Source: Salvia splendens
Lineage: Eukaryota; Streptophyta; Magnoliopsida; Lamiales; Lamiaceae
NCBI RefSeq assembly: GCF_004379255.2
Contig: NC_056051.1
Coordinates: 6,908,062-6,972,061, forward strand
DNA: 64,000 nucleotides
Direction: 5' to 3'
Position 1 is the stretch's first letter, and each line of letters starts with the position of its first letter. The translations under genes and the position numbers were made by a program. Below, piece by piece: positions 46,571-57,529 of the stretch. The notes under the pieces are model-generated. The model made no database searches, was not told the DNA's origin, and saw only the letters and a program-made list of their open reading frames with translations.

Positions 46571-46896
46571 GGAGAGGCTTTATAATTTAATTATTTTGGC
46601 CTATAGCTACTTTGGGTTAGACACCACTTTTATTTTAAGTGTATTTATTGGCGGATGAGATTCAGTGGACCAAAATATTCTGTGTGACATCCTATCCTCA
46701 GATTTGATTTTAATTTCAAAGAATTGAAGTTATATTAAACTGAATATTGGCGGATTATTTAATGCTATTCCCTCTAAAGTCTAAAAAGTTCAATATTTTG
46801 CCTATAGTTTTAATCGACGGAGATGAGATATCATTAATATTTTTTGGCTTCTCATATTTATTTTGTGGTTATGTCTATTTTATTTTCATGAACGGT

Positions 46897-46959
46897 CATT
46901 CATTTTGTTAGGCGAAAGCTATGAATAGTCATTGGGCTTCCTTTTAATTTTGTCATCAT
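46897..46959. repeat. Left-flank repeat of the P450 duplication unit, copy 2
   Basis: Near copy of 42096-42155. In the tandem arrangement it marks the left part of the second unit, whose P450 exons lie at 55.7-57.2 kb after insertions. Confidence 0.65.
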
Positions 46960-46970
46960 GTTTAATAAAG

Positions 46971-47880
46971 TGATACGATCCCACGTGGAGGACCCATGAC
47001 GAGGAGGTTAAGGGAGGGGCTCTTCACTTTCTTTCAAAGGGCCAAGCGGGAGGAGTCTAGGAAGACCGAGGAGGCCACGACAAGGATCATGCTGAAAAAT
47101 GAAGGTCGAAAGCATTCACCTAACCGGGTACTACTCGCTGGAGGCATCAAGACCAAATTGCTCCACCGGACCGGGTACCAGCACCACCAACTCGTCCACC
47201 CGGCCGGGTGTTCCGTCGAAGGCGTGAGAGGGACCGGGTGATTTTTGGTCGACCAGCCCACCTGGTCGAGTGACACACCGCATGCAGCAGGGAGTTACAC
47301 CCAGTCGGGTGACTTAGCGCCCATAAGTCCACCCGGCCAGGTAACATGACGCAGAAACTAAATTTTGTGGCCTTTTTTCTTGGAATTGGGGCCTAAGCTA
47401 TAAATAACACTTTTTCTCATTTTTCTTCTCAGTTTTGATTGAATTAAGAGCTTGAGAGATTTGTTTCCCCCTTGAGGATTTATATCCAAATTCCTAGTTA
47501 TAGGTTGTTCGTATCCATCAATTCTTAGTGAAACATGGATCAAGTAAAGGTAGACTTTTAGGCTTGTGGATCTCTTGAAGGTTTAGCCATGGATACTTGT
47601 TAGCATGGTGTAAGTGTGTTTTGCTTATTCCATCAATGACATTTATCTTCCTTTCTGTATTCTCCATTCCTTGATCTTCCATTATTTTAGCCTAGATTCA
47701 ATATTTGTTGTTGGATCTATTTTTATCTTTTGCTTGCTTTTAGAAATTGAAAATTGCATTAGAAAAAGTAAGATCAAACATCAATTTGAATTTTCCTTGG
47801 GAAATGGATCTCACAATACTAGGATCCATATCATAAAATTTAGATTTCATGTATGTGATCCAACATAAACATATATAGAA
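46971..47880. other. Probable retroelement fragment
   Basis: Starts GTGATACGATCCCACGTGGA and includes several CACCCGGCCGGGT-type motifs (47195-47345), a GC-rich patch unlike the AT-rich surroundings and of the kind seen in plant gypsy LTRs. No coding domain is recognisable and no second end was found. Confidence 0.3.
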
Positions 47881-49393
47881 TCAATATTTACCCAAGCAAT
47901 AGGAATGTAATCAACTGCAAACTTATATATTGTACAAACTCCAAACTATGATCTGTACCATTAGAAAATGTCATTATATGACAAAATAATATCAACATTA
48001 ATTATCAACACAGTGTCAACGGTTGACACCATGTTGACATTGTATTGACATTGTGTTGAAATCAAAATCATGAAATTTTATACTGTGTTGACATTGTGTT
48101 GACGTTGTGTTACTGTGCTGAAAAATTCAGAGTTTGTACAATATATAGAGTTTGCATTTTATCCCTATCGATCACCATATTCCAAAAAAAAATTTGAAAC
48201 ACAGCGGAATTAAATGGAGGAATTGCGGTAAGATTTATGCTAAAATAAGAAATTATTACTATTATTCTTTAAAATGGAATGTTTTTCATGTAGTCTCAAA
48301 ATTCTTTCCAAATACTTTAGGAAAATAATCACAACCTCGTATGCAATAGTAGTTATTTATAGAGAGAGCTGTTAATTATGTACGAGTCAATAATTGTGAG
48401 AAACTACAATAACATACTATAAGTACAATTAAGTTAAAATGGCAAATACAATTATAATAGGCAAAAATTCCCCAACAAATATTTATACTTCTATATATAA
48501 TTCATAATTTGGTAGCTAGCCTTTTGTTGGGTTCAAACCATCCCATCGAAAAATTAGAAAATGTTGCATAAATATATAAGTGTAACCCTACTCTATTAGT
48601 ATAAGACATTTTAGAAAGTGTCTCAAGAATAAAACAGTGAGGATTATACTTAAAGAAAACATTATAACAGTAATTTAATTTGAAATTTGGGTGTGTATCG
48701 TTGAACCATCACACCTTCTATTTCTATATCTTACACCATTTAGTTTAATTTTCAGATTTGATTAACCCGTTAGTTTTTCTCTTACTTAAAATCCACACTG
48801 GCCCCACTTGTTTTGAAGAGATTGTACGGTAAATAAACCCGATTTACAGTATTAAATTCATGCATTTGGCTAGATATATAAGAACATACGAAAAGTATTC
48901 TTATTTTTTCATTTTACAGTTCTCAAATATATCGTTAAACTAAAATATACAGTTCAAAACGAGAAATTATATCAAACTAAAGGTACTTTTATAATAATCT
49001 CACGACATCCTTATTCCATATGTTCAAACCAATAAATTTTTTGGAGTAATATTTTATATTATGTTCAAATATTTTCAAAAAGCAGTCAAGTGCATATAAA
49101 CTGATATTAATATTACACAAAATTGATATATTTTGCATTATAAACTGATATGTCCATTTATGTTGTTAGTGGTAAAACTTACAGTTTATAAATTATAATG
49201 CAAAACATGTTTACAAATAACAATATATATAATTGGGCATATCAGTTCAGATATTTAAACCCGTATTCAGGTGAATGTAAAAAACAATTCGAGTTACATA
49301 TAGTCGCCAAACAAACTTAACACTAGGATTTATTTGTATTTAAGGAGGGTAATCCTTAGTTACTTATATTTGTCGTTTCAAAGTTTAATAACT
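47881..49393. other. Intergenic, part of the P450 duplication unit; no gene seen
   Basis: The last 140 bp (49255-49393) match the 3' flank of the intact P450 (43255-43390). A small run of TGTTGACATTG-like repeats lies at 48004-48118. Otherwise AT-rich without signals. Confidence 0.5.
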
Positions 49394-49398
49394 CAAGA

Positions 49399-50077
49399 TG
49401 ATGAATCCGCGAATTTCTGATGTTTGTAAAGAATGCTGGAAAAACGCAGATCACGACACAGAGAATTTACGTGGTTCGATTTACTGAGGTAAATCTACGT
49501 CCACGGGAAGAAAAGAGGGCAGAGTTGTATTGCTTGATCTGTTTTCTACAGCTTACAATACAGACTTGCTATTTTGTATTTTATCTCTAGAAAGCGAGAG
49601 AGTCTAACAGAACTTAACCCTATCTATCTGATCTAGGTTCTATTTATACATTGAACCAAGATCGTGGCATGCAGCCATTTACTAGGTAGTGGATGTCGTG
49701 GAGATCGTGGCGATCTTGCATGGGTCCACTATCCTGCATGAGTTAATGACTGCTTGACACCACTAAATAGATCGTGGGTGTGGTGGAGGTGGAAATCCTG
49801 CATGAGTCCACTGTCTCCTAGTTCGGTCGAATACTGAGACCGAACTGCTGAATTATTGCCGAGCAGCTTTTGCCGATCTGAGAGTAGAGCTTGATGCCGA
49901 CCTGAGAGCAGAGTTTGATTGGTTGGCTTTTACCGAGCTGTAGGCTGGGGCCGAACTCTTTGGTTGTGCCGAACTGAACTCTTTAGTCATGCCGGACTGA
50001 TACTCTTTAGTCATGCCGAACTGATACTCTTTCTTGGGCTTTACTGCTGTTGGGCTTGTTTAGTACGTACTCCATCA
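49399..50077 (-). repeat. 3' LTR of the Tat-like element
   Basis: Written on the plus strand it starts TGATGAATCCGCG and ends GTACTCCATCA. It differs from the other LTR at one position only, G at 49505 versus A at 55097. Confidence 0.93.
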
Positions 50078-50090
50078 CTACCCCCCCCGG
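50078..50090 (-). other. Polypurine tract of the Tat-like element
   Basis: On the minus strand a GGGGGGGGTAG tract directly precedes the LTR start TGATGGAG. Confidence 0.75.
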
Positions 50091-50170
50091 AAAGCGAAGT
50101 GAATCACTTCGGCATTCTGGATAAAGGTACGGGGTAAGTTGATGTTTGTCTTCGGTCTTATGAAGTGAAC

Positions 50171-50470
50171 TCTTCTTTGACCGGACTCGTCTTTGATCTG
50201 ATGAAATAAACATCTTTGACCGGACTCGTCTTTGGTCTGATGAAATAAACATCTTTGACCGGACTCGTCTTTGGGCTGATGAAATAAACATCTTTGACTG
50301 GACTCGTCTTTGGTCTGATGAAATAAACATCTTCGACCGGACTCGTCTTTGGTCTGATGAAATAAACATCTTTGACCGGACTCGTCTTTGGGCTGATGAA
50401 ATAAACATCTTTGACTGGACTCGTCTTTGGTCTGATGAAATAAACATCTTCGACCGGACTCGTCTTGTGT
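50171..50470 (-). repeat. 39-bp tandem array in the 3' region of the Tat-like element
   Basis: Seven full units from 50198 (CTGATGAAATAAACATCTTT is a unit start) plus a partial one. Units 2-4 and 5-7 show the same order of variants (GACCGG/GGGCTG, GACTGG/GGTCTG, CGACCGG), so a 117-bp higher-order repeat is present twice. Confidence 0.9.
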
Positions 50471-50632
50471 CCTAATTTGGCGAGTTTTATCGCTCGGATC
50501 GGACTTTCCGTTGTCCTAATTTGGGGATCGGACTTTCCCTTGTCCTAATTCGGCGAGTTTTATCGCGTGGATCAGACTTTCCCTTGTCCTAATTCAGGCA
50601 AGTTTTATCGCGAGAATCGGACTTTCGTTGCA
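50466..50632 (-). repeat. About 50-bp tandem array in the Tat-like 3' region
   Basis: Three to four degenerate units built on TTGTCCTAATT then GGCGAGTTTTATCGC then ATCGGACTTTC. Confidence 0.8.
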
Positions 50633-50661
50633 GTTCGTTTCAGACGAAGTGCTTGATTCTT

Positions 50662-50985
50662 AAGCTGAATTGTGGTCTTGTATCCTCTTTAGAAGCTTGG
50701 ACTTCACAATCGTTGGCTTATTGCAGCTCGTTTCAGACGAACTGCTTGTTTAAGCTGAATTGTGGTCTTGTATCTTCTGTAGAAGCTTTGACTCACAATC
50801 GTTGGCTTGTTGCAGCTCGTTTCAGACGAACTGCTTGTTTAAGCTGAATTGTGGTCTTGTATCTTCTGTAGAAGCTTTGACTCACAATCGTTGGCTTGTT
50901 GCAGCTCGTTTCAGACGAACTGCTTGTTTAAGCTGAATTGTGGTCTTGTATCTTCTGTAGAAGCTTTGACTCACAATCGTGGGCT
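50662..50985 (-). repeat. 89-bp tandem array in the Tat-like 3' region
   Basis: Unit starts AAGCTGAATTGTGGTCTTGT at 50662, 50752, 50841 and 50930. The last unit is partial. Later units are nearly identical. Confidence 0.92.
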
Positions 50986-51172
50986 TATATATGTTCTAAG
51001 AAGGGGATCAGCCTTTGAAGAACAAGATACCTCAGTAACATTTGTAAGAGACGACACGCACAGAGACAGACAAAACACACAGACAAAACGCACAGAGACA
51101 AATAAAGACCAAGCAAACCAAATAAAGCACATTGACCGGACAGGACTCAAGACTGACTGACCGGACTGTCTC

Positions 51173-53427
51173 TTACAAATGAAACTTCTTGAGGTTGGAA
51201 ATGTGCCATGTTCGGGGTACCTGTTCTCCTGACATGTGAGCCAATTTGTAAGACCCTTTGCCGAGGACTTCTGACACCCGATACGGACTTTCCCCTGTGG
51301 GTTCGAGCTTGCCCAGCTTTTCTGCTCGGCTTACTTCGTTGTTTCTCAAGACGAGATCTCCCACTTGAAATTGCAGCTTCTTCACCCTTTGGTTGTAATA
51401 CCGGGCTACTTGCTCCTTGTACTTGGCTGCTTTTATGCATGCCAATTCTCTTCTTTCTTCGGCAAGATCTAGCTCGGCTCTCAGTCCGTCGTCATTCATT
51501 TCTGCTGAGAAATTTAGAGTTCGGGGACTGGGTATGCCGATCTCCACCGGAATCACGGCTTCAGTGCCGTACACAAGACTGTACGGAGTTTCACCGTTGG
51601 AGGTTGTGGGTGTAGTTCGGTAGGACCATAGGACTTGAGGGAGATTTTCTACTCATTGTCCTTTGGCTTGTTCTAACCGAGCTTTTAACCCTTTCACCAG
51701 GATACGATTTGTTACCTCCGTTTGTCCGTTTGCTTGTGGATGAGAGACCGAAGTGAACCGCTGTTGAATGTTCAGCTCTTGGCACCAATTCTTGAACGTC
51801 TTGTCGGTGAACTGAGTCCCGTTATCCGAGATGAGGATGTGGGGTATGCCAAATCGGCACACTATGTTCTTCCAGACGAAGTCCAATGCCTTTGAGCTCG
51901 TTATCGTAGCTAATGGTTCAGCTTCCACCCACTTCGTAAAGTAGTCCACGGCAACGATTAGGAATTTCATTTGCCGAGGAGCTTGAGGAAGTGGTCCCAC
52001 TATGCCTATGCCCCATTGCATAAAAGGCCAAGGGCTTTGCATAGTGGATAGATCGGTCTGCGGCATCCTTGGGATATTTGCATGGATTTGGCACTTCGGG
52101 CATGTCTTGACGAGCTGCACTGCTTCTTGTACCAAGGTTGGCCAATAATATCCCCATCTCAGAACTTTTTTAGCTAAAGCTCTGGCTCCGATGTGGCTAC
52201 CGCACGATCCTTCATGAACTTCTCTGAGGATGTAGTCCGTCTCTTCTGGCCCTACGCACCGTAATAATGGCTGGAGGTAAGACTTTCTAAAGAGGACTCT
52301 TTCATGAAGTTCGTACCGAAGTGCTCGGCACGTGATCTTCCGAGCTTCTCTCTTATCCTCGGGCAATTGTCCTTGATCCAGATACTGCAAGATCGGCGTC
52401 ATTCCGTTCGGCGAGCTGGATACTGAATGTACCTCGGCTTCATCAATGCTTCGATGCATTAATTCTTCCGCCTTTGAGCTCGAATCTGAGGCCAACTTAC
52501 TTAAGGTATCTGCTCGGCTATTTTCCGCTCTGGGAATGCGGATTATCCGAAAATAGGAGAAACTTCGGCTGATGCTTTGCGCTTTGTCCAAATACTTCTT
52601 CATTCTCTCGTCACGAGCTTCACTTGTACCCAACATGTGATTTACTATAACTTGTGAATCACAATGGACTTTGAGAGATTTGACGAGCAGACTTTGCGCT
52701 AACTGGAGTCCGGCCAGGAGGGCTTCGTACTCGGCTTCGTTATTAGCAGTTGGGAATAAGAAACGAAGTGAATAAGTTACCTCGTGTCCGTCGGGAGCGA
52801 TAAGTAGAATACCAGCTCCACTTCCCGTTTTATTCGAAGCTCCATCTACGAATCCACTCCAGCAGTCCGGCGGCTCTTCTTCGGATTCCAAGGGCTGTGC
52901 TAGTTCGGCATTGGCAGAATTTTTCTGTTCGGCAATGACAGGGATTGTTTGATCGAACTTGGCCTCTGCAAGAAAATCTGCCAAGGCTTGTCCCTTGATG
53001 GCTTTTCGAGGTAGGTACTCGATTGAGTGTTCTCCCAGCTCTATGGCCCATTTGGCGATTCTGCTTGATGCTTCTGGCTTGGTCAAAACTTGCCGAAGAG
53101 GCAGATCGGTTAAGACGCATACCTTGTGAGCATAGAAGTATGGCCGCAGTCTCCTTGCTGCATTTACTAACGCCAGAGCAATTTTTTCCAGAGGTTGATA
53201 CCTTGTTTCTGGACCTCTTAATGCTCGGCTTGTAAAGTAGATGGGAAACTGCTTTGGGCCTTCTTCTCGTACAAGCACCGCGCTGATGGTTTGATCGGAT
53301 GCCGCTAAGTATAAGAAAATCACTTCGGCATCTGTTGGAGCAGAGAGAATTGGAAGCTCGGTTAAATAACTCTTGAGCTCGTCAAAAGCCTTTTTCTGCT
53401 CTATGACTTCAGAGACGATTTAGTCTT
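51173..53427 (-). pseudogene. Tat-like pol remnant: RNase H domains and integrase
   Basis: One frame from about 53427 down to 51173, interrupted only by TGA at 51655-51653. The first residues, QKKAFDELKSYLTELPILSA, are the end of the RT connection; the RT palm and its DD motif are missing. RNase H follows (FLYLAASDQTISAVLVREEG, then KWAIELGEHSIEYLPRKAI), then a second RNase H-like domain (CWSGFVDGASNKTGSGAGIL, YEALLAGLQLAQSL, HCDSQVIVNHM). Integrase shows HEGSCGSHIGARALAKKVLR, CPKCQIHA, IVAVDYFTKWVEAEPL, SDNGTQF and HPQANGQTEVTNR. The C-terminal part (VPRTWHISNLKKFHL) is intact after the stop. Confidence 0.88.
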
Positions 53428-54912
53428 CTCGGCAGGGAGAGCGTCAATAGTTAGGATTACTCCATCATATTGCGGCTCGTTATCGTCTTCGGGATCCTGT
53501 TGCCTTTTCGGATCCTGAGGAGCGCAGTTCGCACTTCCCTGCTTTTTGTTCCTTTTCGGCTGCTTGCTTTGGTATTTTTTTAACGTCCCTGCTTTCACAA
53601 GGGCATCAATACCTGCAGCCAAATGTCGGCACTCCTCGGTATCGTGACCGTAGTCTTGATGGAAGGAGCAATATTGATCCTGAGGTCGGCGCGCGGCCGA
53701 TTTCGTCATCCGCCTTGGCTTTTCGAACATATCGGAATGCAGTTCGAAAATTTCCGCTCTTGACTTGTTCAATGGTACGAACTGAGCGGGCGGCTTCTCA
53801 GGATTGAGACGTGGTCCCAATCTGCCTTGTACCGGTGCCCTTTGAATTCTTTCAAAAGGAGTTCGGCGAGAAAACCTCTGATCGCTATGATCGGGCTTCT
53901 TTTCGTCTCCTCTAGATGAGCTGTCTAAAGACCGTTTTCGACGGTCTGCCTCATCGGCACGGGAGAACTGGTCCGCAATGTCCCACATCTCTTGAGCTGT
54001 TTGCGGACTGCATTCCACGAGCTTTCTGTAGAGAGCTCCGGGCAAGATTCCATTTTGGAATGCCGAAATGACAAGTAGATCATTGAGATTATCTACTTGT
54101 AGGCATTCCTTATGGAATCTCGTCAGGAAGTCGCTGATCTTTTCGTCGCGACCTTGACGTATAGAAAGCAGCTGAGCCGAAGTGATCCGGGCTTCCGCTT
54201 TCTGAAAGAACCTCCTGTGGAAAGCATCCATTAGATCTCGGTAGGATCTAATGCTGCCTTGAGGAAGGCTGTCGAACCACCTTCTGGCGTTCCCGATGAG
54301 CAGCTCGGGGAACAGCTTGCACATATGGACCTCATTGAGACCCTGGTTCGCCATATTATATTGATAGCGTCCCAGGAAGTCATGAGGATCCACCAACCCG
54401 TCATAAGTCATTGACGGTGTCCGGTAGTTCCGCGGCAAAGGAGTTCGGGTGATATCATCCGAGAACGGAGTCTTTAATGCTCCGTACATGACGAACCCGA
54501 CATCTCTTCGGTACGGAGGAGATGGAGTTCTCCTGTGGTTCCGGTACCGAGGAGGAACAGGAACATGTCGGGGTTGAGGATTCTTTCTCCTGGAAGACAC
54601 GTCACTACTGCGGTAGTGACTTTCATGCCTAGATGAGGAGGGAGAATCCGTCGTTGTCTTCTCCGGCTGTTGGCTCTTCTGCAGGAAGGTTAAGAACTCC
54701 TCCTGCTTCTCGGCCAAGAACAGCTTGACAGCTTCATTTAAATCGGGCTGCTGGGAAGACTCGGTGCGATGACTCCTGGAGTGGCTTGTTTCTTCTTCGT
54801 GAGAACCGGAGGTAGATGTCTCCCGAGGCCGTTTTTCAGACCTGCGAGCTGGACTAGCTTCCTCACGGTTATCACGAACGGTATTACGGGTAGTGTGTGA
54901 TCTGGTATGCAT
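53401..54912 (-). CDS. Tat-like gag, intact ORF
   Basis: 503 residues from the ATG at 54912. An Arg/Ser-rich N-terminus precedes the capsid domain (DPHDFLGRYQYNMANQGLNE, RRWFDSLPQGSIRSYRDL, FHKECLQVDNLNDLL). A knuckle CSFHQDYGHDTEEC near the C-terminus is typical of Tat gag. It ends in DALPAEKTKSSLKS, and the pol frame joins within a few dozen bases in a different frame. In a complete relative, protease and RT would lie between. Confidence 0.85.
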   Translation of the reverse strand: MHTRSHTTRNTVRDNREEASPARRSEKRPRETSTSGSHEEETSHSRSHRTESSQQPDLNEAVKLFLAEKQEEFLTFLQKSQQPEKTTTDSPSSSRHESHYRSSDVSSRRKNPQPRHVPVPPRYRNHRRTPSPPYRRDVGFVMYGALKTPFSDDITRTPLPRNYRTPSMTYDGLVDPHDFLGRYQYNMANQGLNEVHMCKLFPELLIGNARRWFDSLPQGSIRSYRDLMDAFHRRFFQKAEARITSAQLLSIRQGRDEKISDFLTRFHKECLQVDNLNDLLVISAFQNGILPGALYRKLVECSPQTAQEMWDIADQFSRADEADRRKRSLDSSSRGDEKKPDHSDQRFSRRTPFERIQRAPVQGRLGPRLNPEKPPAQFVPLNKSRAEIFELHSDMFEKPRRMTKSAARRPQDQYCSFHQDYGHDTEECRHLAAGIDALVKAGTLKKYQSKQPKRNKKQGSANCAPQDPKRQQDPEDDNEPQYDGVILTIDALPAEKTKSSLKS

Positions 54913-54970
54913 TTTTTTTTGGGGTAGAAAAAGGGTCAAAAATTCGCTTTATCACAAATTTGGTTCTCTG

Positions 54971-54990
54971 TTTCCCACAGTCGGCGCCAG
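54971..54990 (-). other. Primer-binding site of the Tat-like element
   Basis: On the minus strand TGGCGCCGACTGTGGGAA follows the 5' LTR end within about one base. It begins TGG, complementary to a tRNA CCA end. The tRNA is not assigned. Confidence 0.65.
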
Positions 54991-55669
54991 TGATGAATCC
55001 GCGAATTTCTGATGTTTGTAAAGAATGCTGGAAAAACGCAGATCACGACACAGAGAATTTACGTGGTTCGATTTACTGAGGTAAATCTACGTCCACAGGA
55101 AGAAAAGAGGGCAGAGTTGTATTGCTTGATCTGTTTTCTACAGCTTACAATACAGACTTGCTATTTTGTATTTTATCTCTAGAAAGCGAGAGAGTCTAAC
55201 AGAACTTAACCCTATCTATCTGATCTAGGTTCTATTTATACATTGAACCAAGATCGTGGCATGCAGCCATTTACTAGGTAGTGGATGTCGTGGAGATCGT
55301 GGCGATCTTGCATGGGTCCACTATCCTGCATGAGTTAATGACTGCTTGACACCACTAAATAGATCGTGGGTGTGGTGGAGGTGGAAATCCTGCATGAGTC
55401 CACTGTCTCCTAGTTCGGTCGAATACTGAGACCGAACTGCTGAATTATTGCCGAGCAGCTTTTGCCGATCTGAGAGTAGAGCTTGATGCCGACCTGAGAG
55501 CAGAGTTTGATTGGTTGGCTTTTACCGAGCTGTAGGCTGGGGCCGAACTCTTTGGTTGTGCCGAACTGAACTCTTTAGTCATGCCGGACTGATACTCTTT
55601 AGTCATGCCGAACTGATACTCTTTCTTGGGCTTTACTGCTGTTGGGCTTGTTTAGTACGTACTCCATCA
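54991..55669 (-). repeat. 5' LTR of the Tat-like element
   Basis: 679 bp, one mismatch to the left LTR. It ends TCCATCA, followed by the target duplication CAAGA. Confidence 0.93.
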
Positions 55670-55682
55670 CAAGACAATTTAG

Positions 55683-57170
55683 CTAATGAGGGTAAAGGTG
55701 GAGATTAAGGCCATCCACAATAGGAATAGCCCAGCAATAGCCCATCCATAGCCTAGCCACTGCTACATCATCAGCACTAAAAATCCTCCTGCCACATCAT
55801 CAAAACAAACAAATAGCCCAGCAATAGCCCAGCCATAGCCTAGCCACATAATATCCACATCACTATTAACAAATATATACAAAATGAAATAATTAACAAT
55901 CACACAATATACGAAATTTAATTTACGAGACATATACGGGAAAAATTTAATAATACTATTAAAAATTTAATAGCCTAGCTACTCCCGGAACTAGGCTCGT
56001 TGTTGAGATCCATTTCCCGTTGTTGATCTTGTACAGAAATTAAGATAGAGAGAGTACTCGTTAAAACAAGTGGTGCGAATGAAAATGACGAGCAAAGCGC
56101 GTATATATAGTGTTTCGAAAAAAAAAAATTTAAATTTCGCGCTAGGCGGTGCGCTGGGCGATCCGGGCACTACAATAGCGCCGAGCGGATCGCCCAGCGC
56201 CACGAAACCGCCCAGCGCTGCGCAGTTTCTCTCTCCATTCGTCCGCTGGACGACTGCAATAGACCGCCCAGTGAACCGCCCAGCGCCGGCGCTCGGCTGG
56301 GCGGTCGGCTGGACGCTATTGTGGATGGTCTAAGGCCATGACTTGGCGTAGCCTCAAATTCCGAAATCATCTTCTGATGTGGAATAACCTTTTCAATTCT
56401 GAACATTGTCACCAAATTGTGCACTAGCACCAACATTGCAAGTTTAGCATAGGTTCTCCCGGGGCATATTCTCGCTCCTCCTCCAAACGGGACGAATGTG
56501 TAGGGCGCAGGCCCGCTCCCCTCGAACCGCGATGGATCAAACTTCTCCGGATCCGGGAAGTATTCAGGGTTGTTGTGGGAAGAATGCGGAGTCCACAGCG
56601 TCTGAAATGTTATCGGTTATTATAAGCAAGAATTTTAAAATATTATTTTAAATAATAATTTAACTTATACTACAATAAAAGAATCCGTTAAGGATGTTTT
56701 TTATAATTGCAATTAAAAACGCTAATTATTTCTGTTTCAAAATATACCACCAACCCTTCAAAAAGTGTAATTATTATTAGTGTCCCAACTAACAATTATT
56801 GATAGAAGGCATAAATGGAAGCGTCCTTAAAATGCAAATATTTTAAGTTAATTTGTCCTTAATTTATGAGCGCTTTATTTTCCGTTCTATAATGTCATGT
56901 CTCGAATTTTTTGTCCTTAAATATTAAGTTTTTTGTAGTGTTAATAAAATGGCGAGTGTGCCTAATAGGGTTGTGATTCATACCTTCATTCCTTTAGGAA
57001 TGGTGAAACCCGCTAAGGAGATATCGGCTATGGCTTTCCGAAATGTTCCCGGTGTAGTTGGCACTAGCCTATCGCTTCACGTGCAACGTTCCATGTGTTC
57101 TTCATATTTTCAATATCCTCCCAGGTTAGATTCTCACCGGGGGATTTGGATTTTGCAATCGCCTTTTGTT
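55683..57170 (-). pseudogene. CYP716-like P450 pseudogene (exons 3 and 4 only)
   Basis: Tandem copy of the gene at 43392-46504. Exon 3 (57170-56984) has 187 nt instead of 188: GCCTATCGC at 57068-57076 against GCCTGATCGC in the intact gene, a 1-bp deletion that shifts the frame. Exon 4 (56601-55683) still encodes the heme region, but is split near its C-terminal end by a 622-bp Harbinger MITE. Exons 1 and 2 are absent; homology fades into intron 2 near 57280, beyond which lies a Stowaway MITE and an LTR. No functional product is possible. Confidence 0.9.
55709..56330. mobile_element. PIF/Harbinger MITE inside P450 pseudogene exon 4
   Basis: Terminal repeats GGCCATCCACAATAG and, from the other end, GACCATCCACAATAG, with the 3-bp duplication TAA at 55706-55708 and 56331-56333, the PIF/Harbinger hallmark. 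Subterminal AGCCCAGCAATAGCCCA repeats lie at the left and a GC-rich GCCCAGCG-type patch at the right. It shares the GTTGATCTTGTACAG block with 9960-10070. Confidence 0.9.
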
Positions 57171-57284
57171 CTGTAGCAAAATGAGCATTTCAGAATAAAC
57201 ACATGAACTATGTAGGTCTAGTACTCCCTCTGTCCCATCATAATTGAAATGCTTCTTATAAACACTCATTTAGGAAAAATGATA

Positions 57285-57495
57285 CTCTCTCCGTCCCTGA
57301 AATTTTGTCATATTTATATCATTTTTAGTAGTAGACCCCACATTCCACTAACTTATTCTCATTCACATTTTATTATTAAACTAATACTTTAAAAGTAGGA
57401 TTCGCCTCCTACCAACTTTTTCAACCGACTTTCCATTAAATTTCTTAAAACCCGTGTCCGGTCAAACTGTGACAATATTTGGAGGACGGAGGGAG
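57285..57495. mobile_element. Stowaway MITE
   Basis: Ends CTCTCTCCGTCCCTGAAATT and GGAGGACGGAGGGAG, flanked by TA. The body is an inverted relative of 10382-10622. It is nested in the remains of another CTCCCTC-type end at 57225. Confidence 0.75.
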
Positions 57496-57529
57496 TATTA
57501 AATGTTGGTCATAGAAAATTGACTGTGAT

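Larger units (their letters stand above)
49399..55669 (-). mobile_element. Young Ty3/gypsy Tat-lineage element, internally deleted
   Basis: 6271 bp with two 679-bp LTRs and a perfect 5-bp target duplication CAAGA (49394-49398 and 55670-55674). Minus-strand order: 5' LTR (right), primer site, gag, RNase H, integrase, long repeat-rich 3' region, purine tract, 3' LTR (left). Protease and the reverse-transcriptase core are absent. The gag knuckle type, dual RNase H and long 3' non-coding region fit the Tat (Ogre/Retand) lineage. It inserted in the 3' flank of the P450 pseudogene, about 10 bp from its stop codon. Confidence 0.9.

Noticed and set aside
46996..47241. Plus-strand ORF in a GC-rich patch
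   Set aside because: Sequence is repetitive (CCGGCCGGGT-type) and looks like LTR-derived material; no domain.
50171..50985. Regularly spaced direct repeats resembling a CRISPR array
   Set aside because: Units are tandem without unique spacers, lie inside a plant retrotransposon 3' region, and the genome is eukaryotic.
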